Below the pieces are notes generated by a model. It had not been told where the DNA came from. It saw only the letters and a list, made by a program, of their open reading frames with translations, and did not search any database. DNA of 64,000 nucleotides from Epinephelus fuscoguttatus (lineage: Eukaryota > Chordata > Actinopteri > Perciformes > Serranidae), in NCBI RefSeq assembly GCF_011397635.1, contig NC_064761.1, forward strand, positions 28,747,643-28,811,642, given 5' to 3'. Within the stretch, counting starts at the first letter, position 1, and each line of letters begins with the position of its first letter. Made by a program: the position numbers and the translations under genes. Of the stretch, positions 47,828 to 61,600 are shown one piece after another.

Positions 47828-50345
47828 GGTGATTGTTGCTCCACACTCTGAGCTCTGTGGTCACTCCCCGACACTTGATGTTGTTTTACAGACTCACTGT
47901 GTACATGCGCCGTCTTCTCTGCAACGTACTTTTCATCTTTACTTCCTGGTTTTCCACCCCCCCCCCCAACAGCCACTCTGACTCTGTACTGAGCTCCTGT
48001 TTCTGGATGTCCTGCATCCTCTGCTCTTTCCTGTGTACCTCTCTCCGCCCTCCACTCTGTCGGCAATTCAGTTTGTGACCGTCATGTAATGTAATGTTGA
48101 CAACTGGACTTTTGCTGTTGATGGTTGAATTGTGATTTTACTGTTTTGAAGGTTTTGTCTTCGGTTTGTTTTTTTTTTTGTTTGTTGTTTTGTCTCTGTC
48201 TTTTTTTTTTTTTTTTTTTTGTCTGAAACCCGTCTGCGCCTTCGTCTCGCCCTCCTTCTCTCTGCCCACTAAACATCAGTGTGCGTGCTGCTCGGCTTTT
48301 CTAGGCCTGGAAAAAAACTATGTGACTGACTCTTTCTCAGATTGGTCCAAGCTGGAAACAAATAGGGACTCTTAACCTGCTCACCCACTGCTGACCTGGT
48401 GCCTGGAGAACACCAGACGCCGACCACCTGCAGCTTCAGTAGTGCAGAGATGAAACCACAGCTACATATAAGGCATGGGGGGTTTAGACTTGCCCTACTT
48501 GCCTTTTGGCTCAGAGCAAATCTGCCAGTGTTAATTCAACACAATCCTTGTGTGGCACTACGGGTGATTTGTGCAGTAGATCAGTGGTTTTGCTCTGTGC
48601 CTTAGCAGCGCAGTCTGACCTACTCCTGCGCTCCATGAGTCTCCTAGAGCCCCACCTCCCTCCCCAGTTCATCTGCTCCCTCATCAACTGTGCTAAACTG
48701 CAGTTTGATTCCCCAAGAACTTCCAACATATCATTTCCTCCACGAATCAATTAATTTGAAGGCAGGAGTGTGTAAAAATGAAATGAAACTCCAGGGTGGA
48801 AGTGTACAGTGTAATGTGAGGGTTAGGCCGATGCCACCTTTATCAGCCTCCTCTTAAACTCACATAGTTTGTAAAGATGTTATATTACTGTAATGCTCAG
48901 AAGGATACAGTTATATGGTGCTGAGGGCCCTCGTTTGTGTCACCATGTGGTCAAATTAGTGACAGAATAATGAGGTGTAAAGAGAGCTGCTCATGTTACA
49001 TCACTATCCTGGGTAGGTCAAATATGGCTGGTTAAGGGATGACAATATCAACCTGGCTTTAGTTTAAAACCTTCAGGTTCTCTGTGAGCAGAGGCTGTGA
49101 AGTGGTCAGTGGTTTTAGGTTCCCTTTTAATCAGTATTAGGCAACGTGTACGGAAGCCTCCATTCTGCTGTTTTGTCTGTTTTCATGTGAAATCATGCGC
49201 CTGTGCCACCGCGACATTTGCATCACAGTAGCTGCACCCGGACCCCCAGTGTTTCATTCCCCCTTCAGAAACTGCCTTGCCATTTTTTGTGCATTGACAT
49301 ATGATGATGAACATGGATGGCTGTTGTTTTTTTTTTTTCTCAGAATGGCCGCCTCTTGGAGGTACTTGATGTTTTAGTTTGTGTCATTCATGTCTGAAGT
49401 CACTACCCGGTCCAGCACGACTTAACCTCGTAGTAGCAGCAAGATAAAAACTGACTCGGTAGCGTCTCTGATCATATATATACCGGTAAGGCCCTCTTCA
49501 CATCTGTCTGCTGTTGTAGATAACGACTATGATAATGATGTCTGTGACCTGGAGATCAGGTCAGCCATTCCACGAGATCTTCTGTGCAGTGGTAGAGTCT
49601 GAATACAGAAGTGATCGGCTGTATTTCAGGAATGTCAATAGAAAATAAGTATATGTATTCCCTGTTCCTGGAAACGACTGATGTAAGAAACTGAAAAAAA
49701 ACCCCTCCCCTAATCATACATTGTCCTGATTCTGATCATTCTCCTGTGCATAATATTTGATTAAAATTTGTATATTGCATGATTAGGAATGTACACTTTT
49801 TATTTCTTTTCCATCGACACACTTACACAAAGAAAAACTCGTCATTCCATTTTGTCCTTTTTTTCTTTATAGTTTTTTTTATGAAGTTTACTTGACCATT
49901 CTCTATTTTTGATGGTATTGTGTTTTTATCTATTCTAAGTTCAGACAATTAAAAAAAAAAAGGTGATATCGTTGAATGTTTTAAATTATTAAACACGGGG
50001 AAGGAAGGGGGTTATATTCGGTGTCATGGCACTGAGGGTGCGGGGCTCCGAATGATAAGTAAAACAGGTCACATGAAGCAGTGTACTGAGAGACGACCCA
50101 CTCTGTCTTAATTCTCTATCGGTTCAGTTGTAGTGAGTTATTTTACCAAGTTTGGCTTGTGACATTGAAATATACTCTCGTATGACTTTGACTTTTGGAA
50201 GGTCCTGTCTTTTTATTTCTCCATATTCCATTATCAAGCTGTACAATGTAAATGTTTTAAAGGGGACAACATAAATTATCTACATTCCCTTTAAAGAAAG
50301 TCCACCCAAATTAAAAATAAAGGCTGTAAGAAGCTGCTGTAGTCA
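47627..50345 (+). other. ap3d1: ap3d1 3' UTR
   Basis: About 2.7 kb of non-coding sequence after the stop codon, with a TTC repeat (about 47795-47827), a C-run near 47955, long T runs (about 48166-48222) and a final AATAAA at 50316-50321. Open frames inside, such as 47460-47981, are incidental. The end point is inferred from the signal. Confidence 0.5.
50316..50321 (+). other. ap3d1: Candidate ap3d1 polyadenylation signal
   Basis: Canonical AATAAA; a second one follows near 50367. Between these and the stop codon other A/T-rich signals may also be used. Confidence 0.4.
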
Positions 50346-50549
50346 TTTTTTGTGTTACAGTGAAACAATAAACACCCACATATGCCAAAATGTTTATATA
50401 TTCTGTGTATGAGACAACAGATGGGTAGCAGAATAATGTGTGGAGGAGGTATGGTGTTTTTATATTTCTTTAAATGTATTTCTAACACATACAGACTGTT
50501 GTTGGCACTTAAACACTGAATGTGTTGTTAATAAGATGTGTTGCTTTGA

Positions 50550-50574
50550 ACTTCACTTCCCAGAAAGCCTTGCG
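50550..50574 (+). promoter_or_regulatory. ZNF143/Staf-type site
   Basis: The sequence ACTTCACTTCCCAGAAAGCC followed by TTGCG closely fits the long SBS motif (consensus ACTACAATTCCCAGAATGCA, then a CG-containing tail). Such sites normally sit in active promoters of housekeeping genes. The next 250 bp contain no coding exon that I can see, so it may mark an unannotated transcript or an old promoter. Confidence 0.45.
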
Positions 50575-50942
50575 TGACAGCCGAAGTAACTGAGACCACT
50601 TTGCTGACTGACAGCGAGCAGCTGAGTTTAGTAAAGTTCAACTAACAAAGCCAGACGTTTTGGTTTGATAGTTTAATGTGTAAACAGCTTATTTGAACGT
50701 AAATGTCTTTGAGCTGACTCTCTTTTATACGTTTAAAAAACACACCGAAGGAGGAGCCGTGCTACATTTCGTTAGCATCGCTGTCAAGCTAACCGGGATA
50801 AGTTTCCCACATTCACTGTCAAAATAAAAGCCCCACCTGAAACGTTAAAGCTTCAACAGCAAGGTGGGAAATTAACTTCTTAAAATGGGAACATCTACCA
50901 GCCATTGACGGTTAAATGTTCAAATTTCTCAGCAATTGTAAA

Positions 50943-50976
<34 letters not shown>

Positions 50977-51270
50977 TACTAGTCACTTTAATATTTCACC
51001 AGCATTTGTATGGTGGCAGATGCTTATTTCCCACCCTGGTCAATAGCTGAGCTAAATGTCTGCTGAGTTGTCAAATTCAGGAGCAAGTGTTTATCTTTGC
51101 TATATATTTATTATATTTATCAATACTACTTAATTACATGTGATTTAGCTTTAAGTATCATTGTTTAAGGAGTGATTTAGTTAGGGACTGTTCTTAACTT
51201 AATAGAGGAGGAGGTGATTTTGTAATATCATCATTATTATTATCACCATTAGTAGTAGTGGTATTTTGAC

Positions 51271-51483
51271 GCCCCAGAATCGGGCCAAATCAGCTTGCCC
51301 GATTCCAGCTGTAGGCACTGCCATCACTGGGCCGTTATCAGAAATGACTTGGCCCAGCATCGGTCCAAACTCAACATGCCGGATGAAATCAGCCGGGCTG
51401 CATCCGGTCGCTTCACTCGGCTGAGAGTTGGTATGAATGATGCCCCAGAATCATGCTGAATCAGCTGGCCCGATTCTGGCTGC
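51271..51483. repeat. Direct repeats GCCCCAGAATC / GCCCGATTC
   Basis: The phrase GCCCCAGAATCGGGCCAAAT ... TTGCCCGATTCCAGCTG at 51271-51312 recurs, diverged, near 51440-51483 (GCCCCAGAATCATGCTGAAT ... TGGCCCGATTCTGGCTG). The repeats flank GGCCCAGCATCGGTCC. Probably a fragment of an interspersed repeat; the family is not identified. Confidence 0.4.
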
Positions 51484-51718
51484 CATCACTGAGTGCCCTT
51501 TTGATGTTTAAAAGTTAAGGTTTAAGTTGAAAGTCTGAGTTGAAGACTCAGTTTTTCACTTATCCTGCATGCTGCAAATTTTGAATGAGACATAGAATAA
51601 AATGATTTTGATGACATATCACTATTTTAAGCTCAGATTTATTTTCTATTTTTTTTTTCCTGATGGAAGTGTTCCTTGCACATGATGTGTCCAAGGATTT
51701 TCAGAAATGTGAAGATCC

Positions 51719-51741
51719 AGATAGATAGATAGATAGATAGG
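51719..51741. repeat. (GATA)n microsatellite
   Basis: Five to six tandem GATA/ATAG units. Confidence 0.85.
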
Positions 51742-52346
51742 TAAAATTGTCTATGACTTCTCTCAAAAATCAAAGGTACAGACAAACACACAACACAATA
51801 CACCACTAAAGAAATTCAGTGTCACAATATATATGATTGTAACAGTGCTAATAGGCAGGTAGGAGCAATACATTGAATAAATAGCAAAGGAGAGCACAGA
51901 TGGTGCAAATGTTGTAATCTTGGTGATTTTCAAAGAAAACATGCTAGTTTCGGAAGTATGTTTATCAGGTTTTCTTTCAAAATTGGCTGTAAAATAAAGC
52001 AAAAATATAACCACTTAGCCATGAAGCCAAAATAAATAAAAAAAAACACAAGTCCCTCCTCGGTGCTTAAAAAATAATTTGACATGCCTCCCTCTTTGTG
52101 CACCATCCTCTCCTCTCATAAGTAATGAACAGTCCCATAGAGCTAACACTAAATAGCCTGAAAACCAACGGAAAGTGATTTAATACATGCAAAATCGAGT
52201 AAGAGAAAAACACCTTTGTGATACGGGGGTATAAACAATCATAATGATAATAATTAATACACGGCAAAGTTGTTAAAGCTGTTAAATATGGAACAAAAAC
52301 GTATTTTTAAAAAGGCTAAAATGAGGGATTTATTTTGAAACCAGTA

Positions 52347-52656
52347 ACCGGAAGTGGAGCCGACATCGTATGTGACTTTGACAGTTGGTTTAGATGGTCG
52401 TTAATAACTGGGGCTCCCCGGGATTGTTCACAACAACAGAGGAAGCCGCACCAGCTCTGACCAAATAAAGCCCCGTCGCGATTTTTAGATCCTGTTTTGG
52501 AGCCATACTAACGGAAACCAGCGTTAACGCGTTCCTGTGCGGAGGGCTGCGGTCTCCCTCTCATAGCTATTGTTTGTACCGAGCTAGCTTTGTCCTTCTT
52601 CGCCGTCACAGCTGTGCTGGGTTGCTGAGATATATTTATACAACTCGTTGTGGAAT
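52347..52656 (+). promoter_or_regulatory. cdc34: cdc34 promoter and 5' leader
   Basis: ACCGGAAGT, a full ETS-type site, is at 52347-52355. GC-rich sequence follows, and the leader ends TGGAATATGGCTCAGCATGG around the start codon at 52657. There is no TATA box at the expected distance. The start site is not determined. Confidence 0.45.
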
Positions 52657-55600
52657 ATGGCTCAGCATGGACATCATGTAGCCAGTTCCCAAAAAGCACT
52701 AATGCTGGAGATGAAAAGTCTCCAAGACGAGCCGGTCGAGGGGTTCAAAATAACTTTGGTGGACGAGTCGGACATGTACAACTGGGAAGTAGCGATATTC
52801 GGACCCCCAAATACACACTACGAGGGTGGTTATTTTAAGGTAAGTAGCTAATGCTTAGCTAGCAGTCGACCTATTGTTCTTTAGCTGGTACATTTAGCCC
52901 ACATTTAAGTAGTTTACACATAAAGGAGAGCCTAACTGTTAACTCCAGCCTCATATTAACCGTCCTCACCAACAGCAGGTAACAGTTAATAAAGCTAACT
53001 TAGCTAATTGGCAGTTGTTCCCTGTTTAACGTTACTGTGATAAAACACTCTGCTTTCTTTGTTCAACTTTAAACTCCACTCACTCAGCATCGTTGCACTT
53101 TATTGCTGCCAGATTGTAAAGCAGTAAACCTGTTTTTCTAAGGGTTGTTTTGATTTAAAATACAAATTCACTGAGGTGCTTTATAGTGACAGGCAGCACA
53201 TGATCATGTTTGACAGAGTTACTTCTGTGTTCACATGAAACAAAAGGTTGTTAGCATAACCGCCCTGATCAGAGCCAAGCTCATCATCTCACTAATTCAA
53301 TCATTTCCTTATCACTACAAATCATCAGCCAGGGCTTGAGTAGGCTTTTTGTTTGTATATTCTAATGAACTAAATCCAAAATGCATGGTAGCCTTGCTCC
53401 ATACAACCCTAACACTAAGTTAATCCATGCATGCATACATACATGTGTCATTTTCATTTGTTTTCTACCACACTTCCTCTCTTGAGAGTGAAGATGAGTT
53501 GGTTTCACAGATGTGTTTTCCTGTTTATGACTATTCCTGTTATTGACAAAGAGGGTTGGCAGCTCAAAAAGCCTCAACTAACAGGATAACTGCTGAATTG
53601 CATTGGTTAAAAAAAAGCACTTAAGGTCTTTTTAGAGTTACAGGCATGTGCACTCTACATTCATTTTCATGGCTCCAAGGCTGCGACCTGTCAGCTACTG
53701 TTTTTTGTACTTTTTTTTTTAATCCAAAAAGTGCAGCTCAAAATCACACACCTACATTGTAAACACAGACTAACATAGCATCTGTTGCCATAACAGAAAG
53801 CCCACTGTTATTCATCTCAAACCTAAATAAATGTGTGAAAACCAACTTTAAGATATTGCAAAACACTGAGGGGATTGTGGCTTACCCATGCCCCATGCTA
53901 AAATGGTTACTCGTCCTATAAAGCACTGTGATTTATTACTTTGTCTGGCAAAGTCAAATAAACCCCTGTTAATGCTGATTCAAACTTGCCCTACATCGTT
54001 GTTTTATTGGACATCAAATAAAAAATAATGAGCTTTTATGAAGGTGGCATAATAATCCTGTCTTTCTGGGGGGAAAAGACAAGAATAATGTAGGTCAGGG
54101 CTTTAACAGAGGAAGAAATTTGTCTTTGAGTAGCAAACAAAAATAACAACATGCTCGAATTGTACATGGTCTCTTTACAAGGGCTTTTTGTTAAGGGTTT
54201 GTAATGTTAGACATTGTAGACATTAGCCGTAGTTGTTTCCATATTTACAGCTAAACTAATGTATCAGTAAAGGCTCCCACTGTGTTTGGATTATTCAGCA
54301 TGTTGTAGCTGCTCTCCTTGTAAACTATCAATTCAGCGATTAAGTGCTGTGTCCTTCCAGTTCTTGAGAAGCTTGTTAATTTCGCCTCAGGTCTTTTTCA
54401 GCACAACCAGAGGACCCTGGCCAGGCTACTGTAGACTGTTTTCAGTGTGTCCGTGTGGGTGCTGTGTACAGGATTCCTTTGTCGGGCCAGGAATGCACAG
54501 CCTGGCTGTGAAATCCACCGCATGGTTGTGACTCATTGTTCTCTGCTGGGTTTCCATCCAACCAGTTTGCCATATTCGAAAAGAAAAGAAAAAAAAAATC
54601 CACCCAGGTCTGATCCAGGTTACCCAAACAAACAGTCATGCCGCAGCTGCCTGTTCATCCGAAACAGGGCAGGTGATGACGTCATGCAAAACCTGGCTGA
54701 GTCAGGTATTTATTTCACATGGGTGTTGCTCCGACAGAGTCACACTATGACGAATTCATTATGACTGCAGGCACACACCGGACTGAGACATACTGAAGTG
54801 TCATTCAGACATTAGATAACTGCCCTGGATCCACAACACAAGCAAACACCTATCACAGTAACTTGACCGTTGACCTGTTGGTCTCACAACAGGCCCTGAT
54901 ATGGACATTCATTCATTGGATCTGAGACATTTCCAAGATTAAAGTCCTTTTGTGTGCGCGCCTTCTGCTTTGTCATGTGAAGTATCCCTCCAGGCTTTGA
55001 GTGTCTGATGATTACTGGCAGAGGGCCAGTCAGTTCCATTGCCAGCGGTGGTCCTTGGACATGTATGAAGCAGATTAGCTGGGTTGCTCTCACTTAAAGT
55101 AGACTTTAAGGAGTGTTTGGACAGTGACTCACCGCATGTGTTGTTGTTGAAAACTGTGGAATGGGGTCATCTTTAACAACTGTCTAATAATCATGACCAA
55201 AACAAGTCATTTTTGATCTCGTTTGGTTGTCTAGTAGACCTCTAGTACATGTTTGATTCCCTCTCTCAGCTGTTTCTTGGTTCTCTTTTGACATCTCTGC
55301 CGTCTCTTCTAGTACTTTCTTGACCTAGGGGAAGTTTCACAAAATCAAGAAGTGAGACTTTGGTGTTTATATGAAATAGTACAGTTATACTTGTACTAAT
55401 GTCACTCCACAACCATTACAGCTGACTTGCAAGTATTCAATATGTCATCAGGAAAAAATGACTCCCTTGTTACAGTGATCATTTGCTGTTTTTTAGATGT
55501 CGTTTTTGGATCTGGATTTGGATCCCCAATCAGGAACAAGTGCAGTTTCACAATTTGTGAGGGCTTGCACTGTTGTCTGATACTGGCAATATGGAGGTAA

Positions 55601-58600
55601 ACTTGACAATGTAGTAATTCATGGGACTTGTCTGCATATCGTGACCTAAGCCATAACTTTTCTCTGTTCAAGTGAACTTCCTCGTAAACAAGCCAAAAGA
55701 ATTTACTATACTTTTCAAGGGGCCTGGACTCTGTACGGCCCCTAATGGGCTCAACTAGGCTTTACCTTACATGGCATAAAGTAGAGCATATCTGAAGTTC
55801 TGGTTTATGTTTTGTGAAGTATTAGTTCCTTCACCACCTACATGAAAACAAAAAAATCCCAAATTATTGACTTTTGTTGGAGCTAGTTAGATACTTCAGC
55901 TTTTTGTTATATTTGAACTCTCAGTTCTTTGTATTTCTCTATATATTTTTATTTGAATATAGTGTGTTGTTGTCGCCTCCTGTTTGGTGAAATATAACAC
56001 AACCTACCACATTTACTGTGCTTCCGTGCTCGACATGTTAATCCGCTTATTGGGTTAATAAAACAACAAGGGCGGCCATAAAGACGTGTGCAGGTTCATA
56101 AACTGCACCTGGGAACTACAACATTGCTGTTACTGGTACACACCAGTCTGCCAGCTCACATTTGGCAGATTTGACCCCTTCCTGCTCCATTTTGTGTCGT
56201 ACACCAGGAAAGCAGAAAAAAGGCACTGTGCTTTATATCCACAACTATAAGGTCACAGTCACGGTGATGAACAACAGAAACTGTGTGTGTGTGTGTAGTG
56301 ACAGAGCTGCACTGCTGTGAGAGAGCCTGGGATCTGTGAAATTGGACGGGTGACCGTGTTTGAAGTGCTGCTGTGTCAGCACCTGGCAGCCTTAATTGTC
56401 ATTTTTATTGCGTGTAATTATGACGTACATGGGGTCTCTGCGACTCGAAATATACTCAGAGACAGAACATCTTTCATATCTGAGTCATGTGGTGTTTTCA
56501 AGTGGCTTACTAAACACTGACAGACCGCGTCTTCACAGCAAACATGAAAAAGAGGGGTGTTGCCCTTTGGTTTGGCCCAGGCCTGTCTGTCTTTTTCAAC
56601 TTCAGACAATCAGTCGACAGACACTCAGCTCTGTTGCGCAGCTGACTCTGTGCCTTCCTTCCTTCCTCCTCAGCTGCGTGCAACATGATTCACACCAGCT
56701 CCATGTTAGCCTCGCAGTTAGCAGAGGAGGGAACAGGCAAGAGGACCCAAGCCGGCTGCAGAGGTCTCGGCTGGGCCGAGCCTGGCTGAGCTGCCGGAGT
56801 CATGTTTCCCCCTCTGGCTGTGTCGCAGAGAAACGAGAGCAGGGCAGAGGAAAGAAGAGGGAATACAGAAACTGCCAGATCAAGAGCAGGCAGAGCCCTT
56901 CCTTGCAATGGTGCCCCTTTTGTAAGGAGAGCCCGCTGTGAATAGAGGTGAGCGTGAGGCCCCAGCAGACAGTTATAACCGTCCCCTGAAGGCCTGGCCA
57001 TGTGTTCTTGTTCTCTTGCTGTATGGATCGGCAGTGAAACATGGCTGAACAGGCTGTTTGTTTGATATTTCTACATGTTGCGATCACCAGAGAATCAGTC
57101 TGTAACATAACTTCAGCTTTTGATCCTTCTCCTTCTGCTCCACGTTCTCCTCCTGGGTTTAGCTAATGAGGCAGGGGCCTGCTGGGTATGAACATGATAA
57201 TCTCTGGGACCTCTACGTGTATGTTAGGGTATGGAATTTGCTCTACACAAGGACCTTTTCCTCGTCATTCACTGTGAGTGTGTGTGTGTGTGTGTGAGGA
57301 TAAGGTCTGTAGAGAAGGTAAAGAGGTGCTCCGGGAGAACAGAATGATTTGTTCTGTTCAGGGTCTTTGCATTGACCTGGTTTACTTCGCCTTGCTGTCA
57401 TTTTCCACAGGGTGGGCCCGTTCACTCTCATTCCTGTTCTCTCTTCAAGGCAGCTTTTTTAGCTCACAATCCAAGAAAGATTTTTCACAGAACGAGGACA
57501 TTGATCTTGCATTCTCTGTAACGAGCCTTTCAGGAGTCCTTTTTTTTTTTGCGTGCTTGGCAGGAAATTGGCTGCACTTCAAATGAGCTGTTCAGGGTCA
57601 CTCACCTTTTGACCGTGGATGCTGTTAATTCTGTGCCCAATCCAATTATGAGGCATGACATGCAAGTCAGCTGTAGCATGTTCAGGAAGTGTACTGAGGC
57701 TAGCACTTTCTGATGGGCAGAGATCCTCTCTGAGCTGCTGTATCTGAAACAAAAAGTCCTTCCCAGTAGTGGAGGCACAGTGACAGAGAAAATAGTGGGT
57801 GTAAAGGCTAATATGTGTGTGTATAATAGGTAAGTCAATATGAGGATGATCCCTGGAAACTCAAAAGTGAAACCTGATATTGGCTTTCTAAGACTACACT
57901 GCATCGTCTGCTCTTTTCTTCCTCCGATTTATGTTTCTTCTCCTCTGTGCTCGGTGCTGATGAGATAGCAGAGGAGCCGCTACAGAGCAAATGAGCCAAC
58001 CAAGCAGCCCGTCTGCGTTTAGGCCAGCTCTGTCACACTTCTCTGCCCTGTCCATCCATCTTCTCCACCCTCCGTCCATCAAACCAGGGTTTGGTGTCAC
58101 CTGGGTGGACAGGTCAAGTGTTTCATTCCCTTCCCCTGCTGCCAGAGTGACCTGCTATCTTCTGGTCAGTGAAGTCTAAAGACACAGATGCACCAAACTG
58201 ACACCAAGAACTAGTGCGGTGCCTCATGTCGCCTGTGTCTCAGCCAAAAAAGATGCACATGAACACACAGTAAAGTCTACAGCCAACTAGCAGGTATGTT
58301 CTGCACCTGCGTGAGAGGAAATAACTCAACATAGTCACAGGTGGCGGTAGTCTGGAAGGAAGTTGAAGAACTGATAAGACTGATTCAAGACACTAGTTAG
58401 CCAGTTAGCACATTAACAACACAAGCAGAGGATGAAAGAACAAAACATATTTACTGTGCCCTGGCAAACAACACAACTGCTAAGAAATCATATCTTACCT
58501 CATATTGTCTAAATGATTAAACGTCCGCCCCCCTCGCTAGTCGGCACCAGAAATATTAGTCGGTTAAACCAATTCGTGTTTAATTCATGTACAAGGCCTC

Positions 58601-61600
58601 CTAACTGTCATGCAGCCGCCCGCCACTAGTGGGTGCTACAGAGCCATCAGACAGCAGTCCCCATCCCGCGGTCATGCTCAAGTAGACTGGAGTTTGAAAA
58701 GCGCACGGTGGGAAACTGGAGAAATGTCCTCTCGCAAAACCAGCGCGGTTTGGCAGTATTTTAATCTAGAAAATGAATTCAGCAGCAATCGATCTTTTTT
58801 GGGATGTTATATTATTTGTTAGCTTTAAGTGAATGTTGTCAGATAATGTGCAGAGTTTACATTCATAATGCACGGTGCAAATTTCAGCTGAAATTTATTT
58901 ATAATTCACATGTTGTTTTATTAACTTTGAAGAGAATTGATCTCATTTATGTTGGATAATCTGCAAGGTTCAACATGTCCCTTTTTTAGACTCGTCGACT
59001 AGTCTTAATTATAATTTTGGTTTAGTCGACAGGGAAATTAGTCACCAGGAACATCCCTAGTTGCAATATCGTATTGTCACACAGTGCCAAGTTGCGATAT
59101 TGTAAATATATAAATTATTGATATCACAAAAGCAAATTAAAGATTAGGTAGCCAACTAGAATAATATAATGAATTGCTTTTTCAGTCCACTAGATACATT
59201 TTGCTGCAAATAAATGGCTGAAGTGAGTTGAACAGACTGAAAACTTTATTAGATAAAACAGATGCTGACAAAGTTTTTCTTTGGGGACACAATTTACTGT
59301 TAAAAAAAAAAGTGATTAAAAAGTTGGAATAATATTGTATGGTGACTAAAGTATCGTGATAATATCGTATTATGGATCCTCTGGTGATTTCTACCCTTAA
59401 TAACAAGTTTGTTTTGATCTCACTCCTTCTTGACTTCAGCTGTTTCCTTCCTTTCCTCACTTCCTTTTCTCTTCTTGTGCACTGGGCTGAACTGATAGTC
59501 AGAGTGACTTCATTCACCAACGGGCTCCGCCGTCTCTGATGTTGATTCAACATGCTGACACGCTAGAAAAAAAAGCCAACAAGGGCTGGCAAGACATGAC
59601 ACTAAAACTAGGACGACAGACGCTCACCGGTGGCCCTACAGTGACCGACTGTTGCTTGTTGTGTCAGGGCCTAACACCACATTACTGGTAGTTTTAGGGT
59701 CTCCAGTACGGCCTGTAACACCCAGTGCCTGAAAGGACTATCCCATTGCCTGGATGGAGCTTCAGGACCCATTGCTCTGTAGTTTGGATGGTTTTAAATG
59801 TAGTTGGTGCTGCTCCAACCACAAGCAACATTTATTTTTCATTATTTTTCAGTTGTCTGCTGACTTTGTCAGTCTTATTTTTTGATATTATAGAACTCCA
59901 AATGGGGACTAAATGCATTGTGTATGACATAATGTCACTAGGAATATGGTTTTAAAGCCTCCTGTAAGCTGCATTGTGAAATCATGCTCTTACCTTCTCA
60001 AAGGGATCAATGCCTTATCCTTAATGCATAACCCCACCTTCCTGCTTTACTTGTGGCTTACGTTCAGACTCACAGGATTGTGATGAATGAAGCCATTTAA
60101 CAGGAAGAGTTGATGCTTTGGTCTCAAAGCAAAAGGCTACAAAGTAGGATCAATTTTTACTCAAACATATATATGGGCATAAAAATCCTATATGTTGTGT
60201 AGTTGGTACCAGTTCTCTGGTGTCACCACAGAGTTTGGTTGCTCTGGTTTGCTGTCTGGTGTTGGACAAAGTGTTTTTTTGTTTCCAAGATATCCTTAAA
60301 AGTGAAATTATGAGACTGGTTAGAAAGACAGTTCTTTGCCAAAGGATTTTGATTTTGGTGGTGTGTTTTGGGGATATTAAAAAAACGCATAACAATGCCA
60401 GAAAACTAAAGACGTACGGGGCCCTCAGGAGTCAAGCTGTTCAAGAGCTTTCCGTTCACACACTGTTTTTTGCTGGAAAATCAAACCTGGAAAACCAACA
60501 AAGATGAACCACTTTACCCACTGGGAGTGTTGGCACAGCGTTACCTTCAGCCGAATGCCCTCTACTTCTCTTTTACACCATCTCTTTTACACCATTTTGA
60601 AGTGGACCAAATGTTTTCTAAAAGTAATACCGAATGACTGCTGTCCACATCGAGATTTCCCAAATGTACAAGATAGTCTTTGCCTCCTTCTCAGCCAGTG
60701 GACAGATACAATCTTGACGCTGATACTGTTTTAGGAGACAAACCCAGCTCTCACTGTTGTTCCCCCGGCCCTCCTCTTCCTCCCTCGTCCTGGCTGGCTG
60801 CTACGTGTTGCACTGCTGCCAGCCTGTAATGTGTACAATGTTGGCCTGAACCCTGCACTCTGAAGGGCCGCCAGCTTTCTGGCAGGGTCAGTCAGACCCG
60901 GGGATTTTTTTTTTTTTTTTTCCTACGGGCGGCATTCTCACAGGACTGTGTCAGTGTTTCCTCTCCACTCTGGTTTACATGGTGAGAGCAGGTTTATTCT
61001 GCAAATCGGGGTCGCGTCAGGCACCAAATACAAGAAATGTCGCTCTTGTGTGGACAGTCAGGACACACCGACACACTTTACAGGCAACGCACTGGTGTGA
61101 GCACTATTATTATGTATGTTCCTGCTACATCCAGCTCGGTTTAAATACTGCATTGCACGCAAGGAAGGATAAGACCTTAATGTTAAGCACAAGTATTAAA
61201 TAGAGCACAACCCCTTTTATATTCCAAGTGAAATCCCCCCCATCCTCCCCCCACTCCCATGCAGCCGATCCCCCTGCCTCCCGCTCGTCGGTTCACTGTG
61301 GTGACGACCAGCTGACCATGCCGAATCAGCAAATGTGAACAAGTGTGTGTGTATGTATATGACAGGGGAGGGGGATCAGCAGAAGGTTTCATGCTGTGAG
61401 TGACGTGCGTGTGTGTAATCAGTGTAGTCAGTGTATGTGTGTGTGTCCCCTCTTTTCCCACCCATGGCACGCCTTATGGAACGGGAGGAGGGGATCTCCA
61501 CACAGTAGCATTTATACAGTGGGTGTGGTTTTTAGTGTGAGGACATATAATAGCAGAACACGGGTGTGAGTAGTGGATTGTCTTGGGTTGCAGCAGTGAC

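Larger units (their letters stand above)
50346..52346. other. Intergenic region between ap3d1 and cdc34
   Basis: Holds an orphan ZNF143-like site (50550-50574), a poly-T run (50945-50971), a repeat-like block with two copies of GCCCCAGAATC...GCCCGATTC (51271-51310 and about 51440-51480), a GATA microsatellite (51719-51741) and otherwise AT-rich sequence. No open frame here resembles a known protein. Confidence 0.5.

Noticed and set aside
47460-47981. Open frame of 173 codons at the end of ap3d1
   Set aside because: It runs across the last ap3d1 exon in the wrong frame and into the 3' UTR simple repeats.
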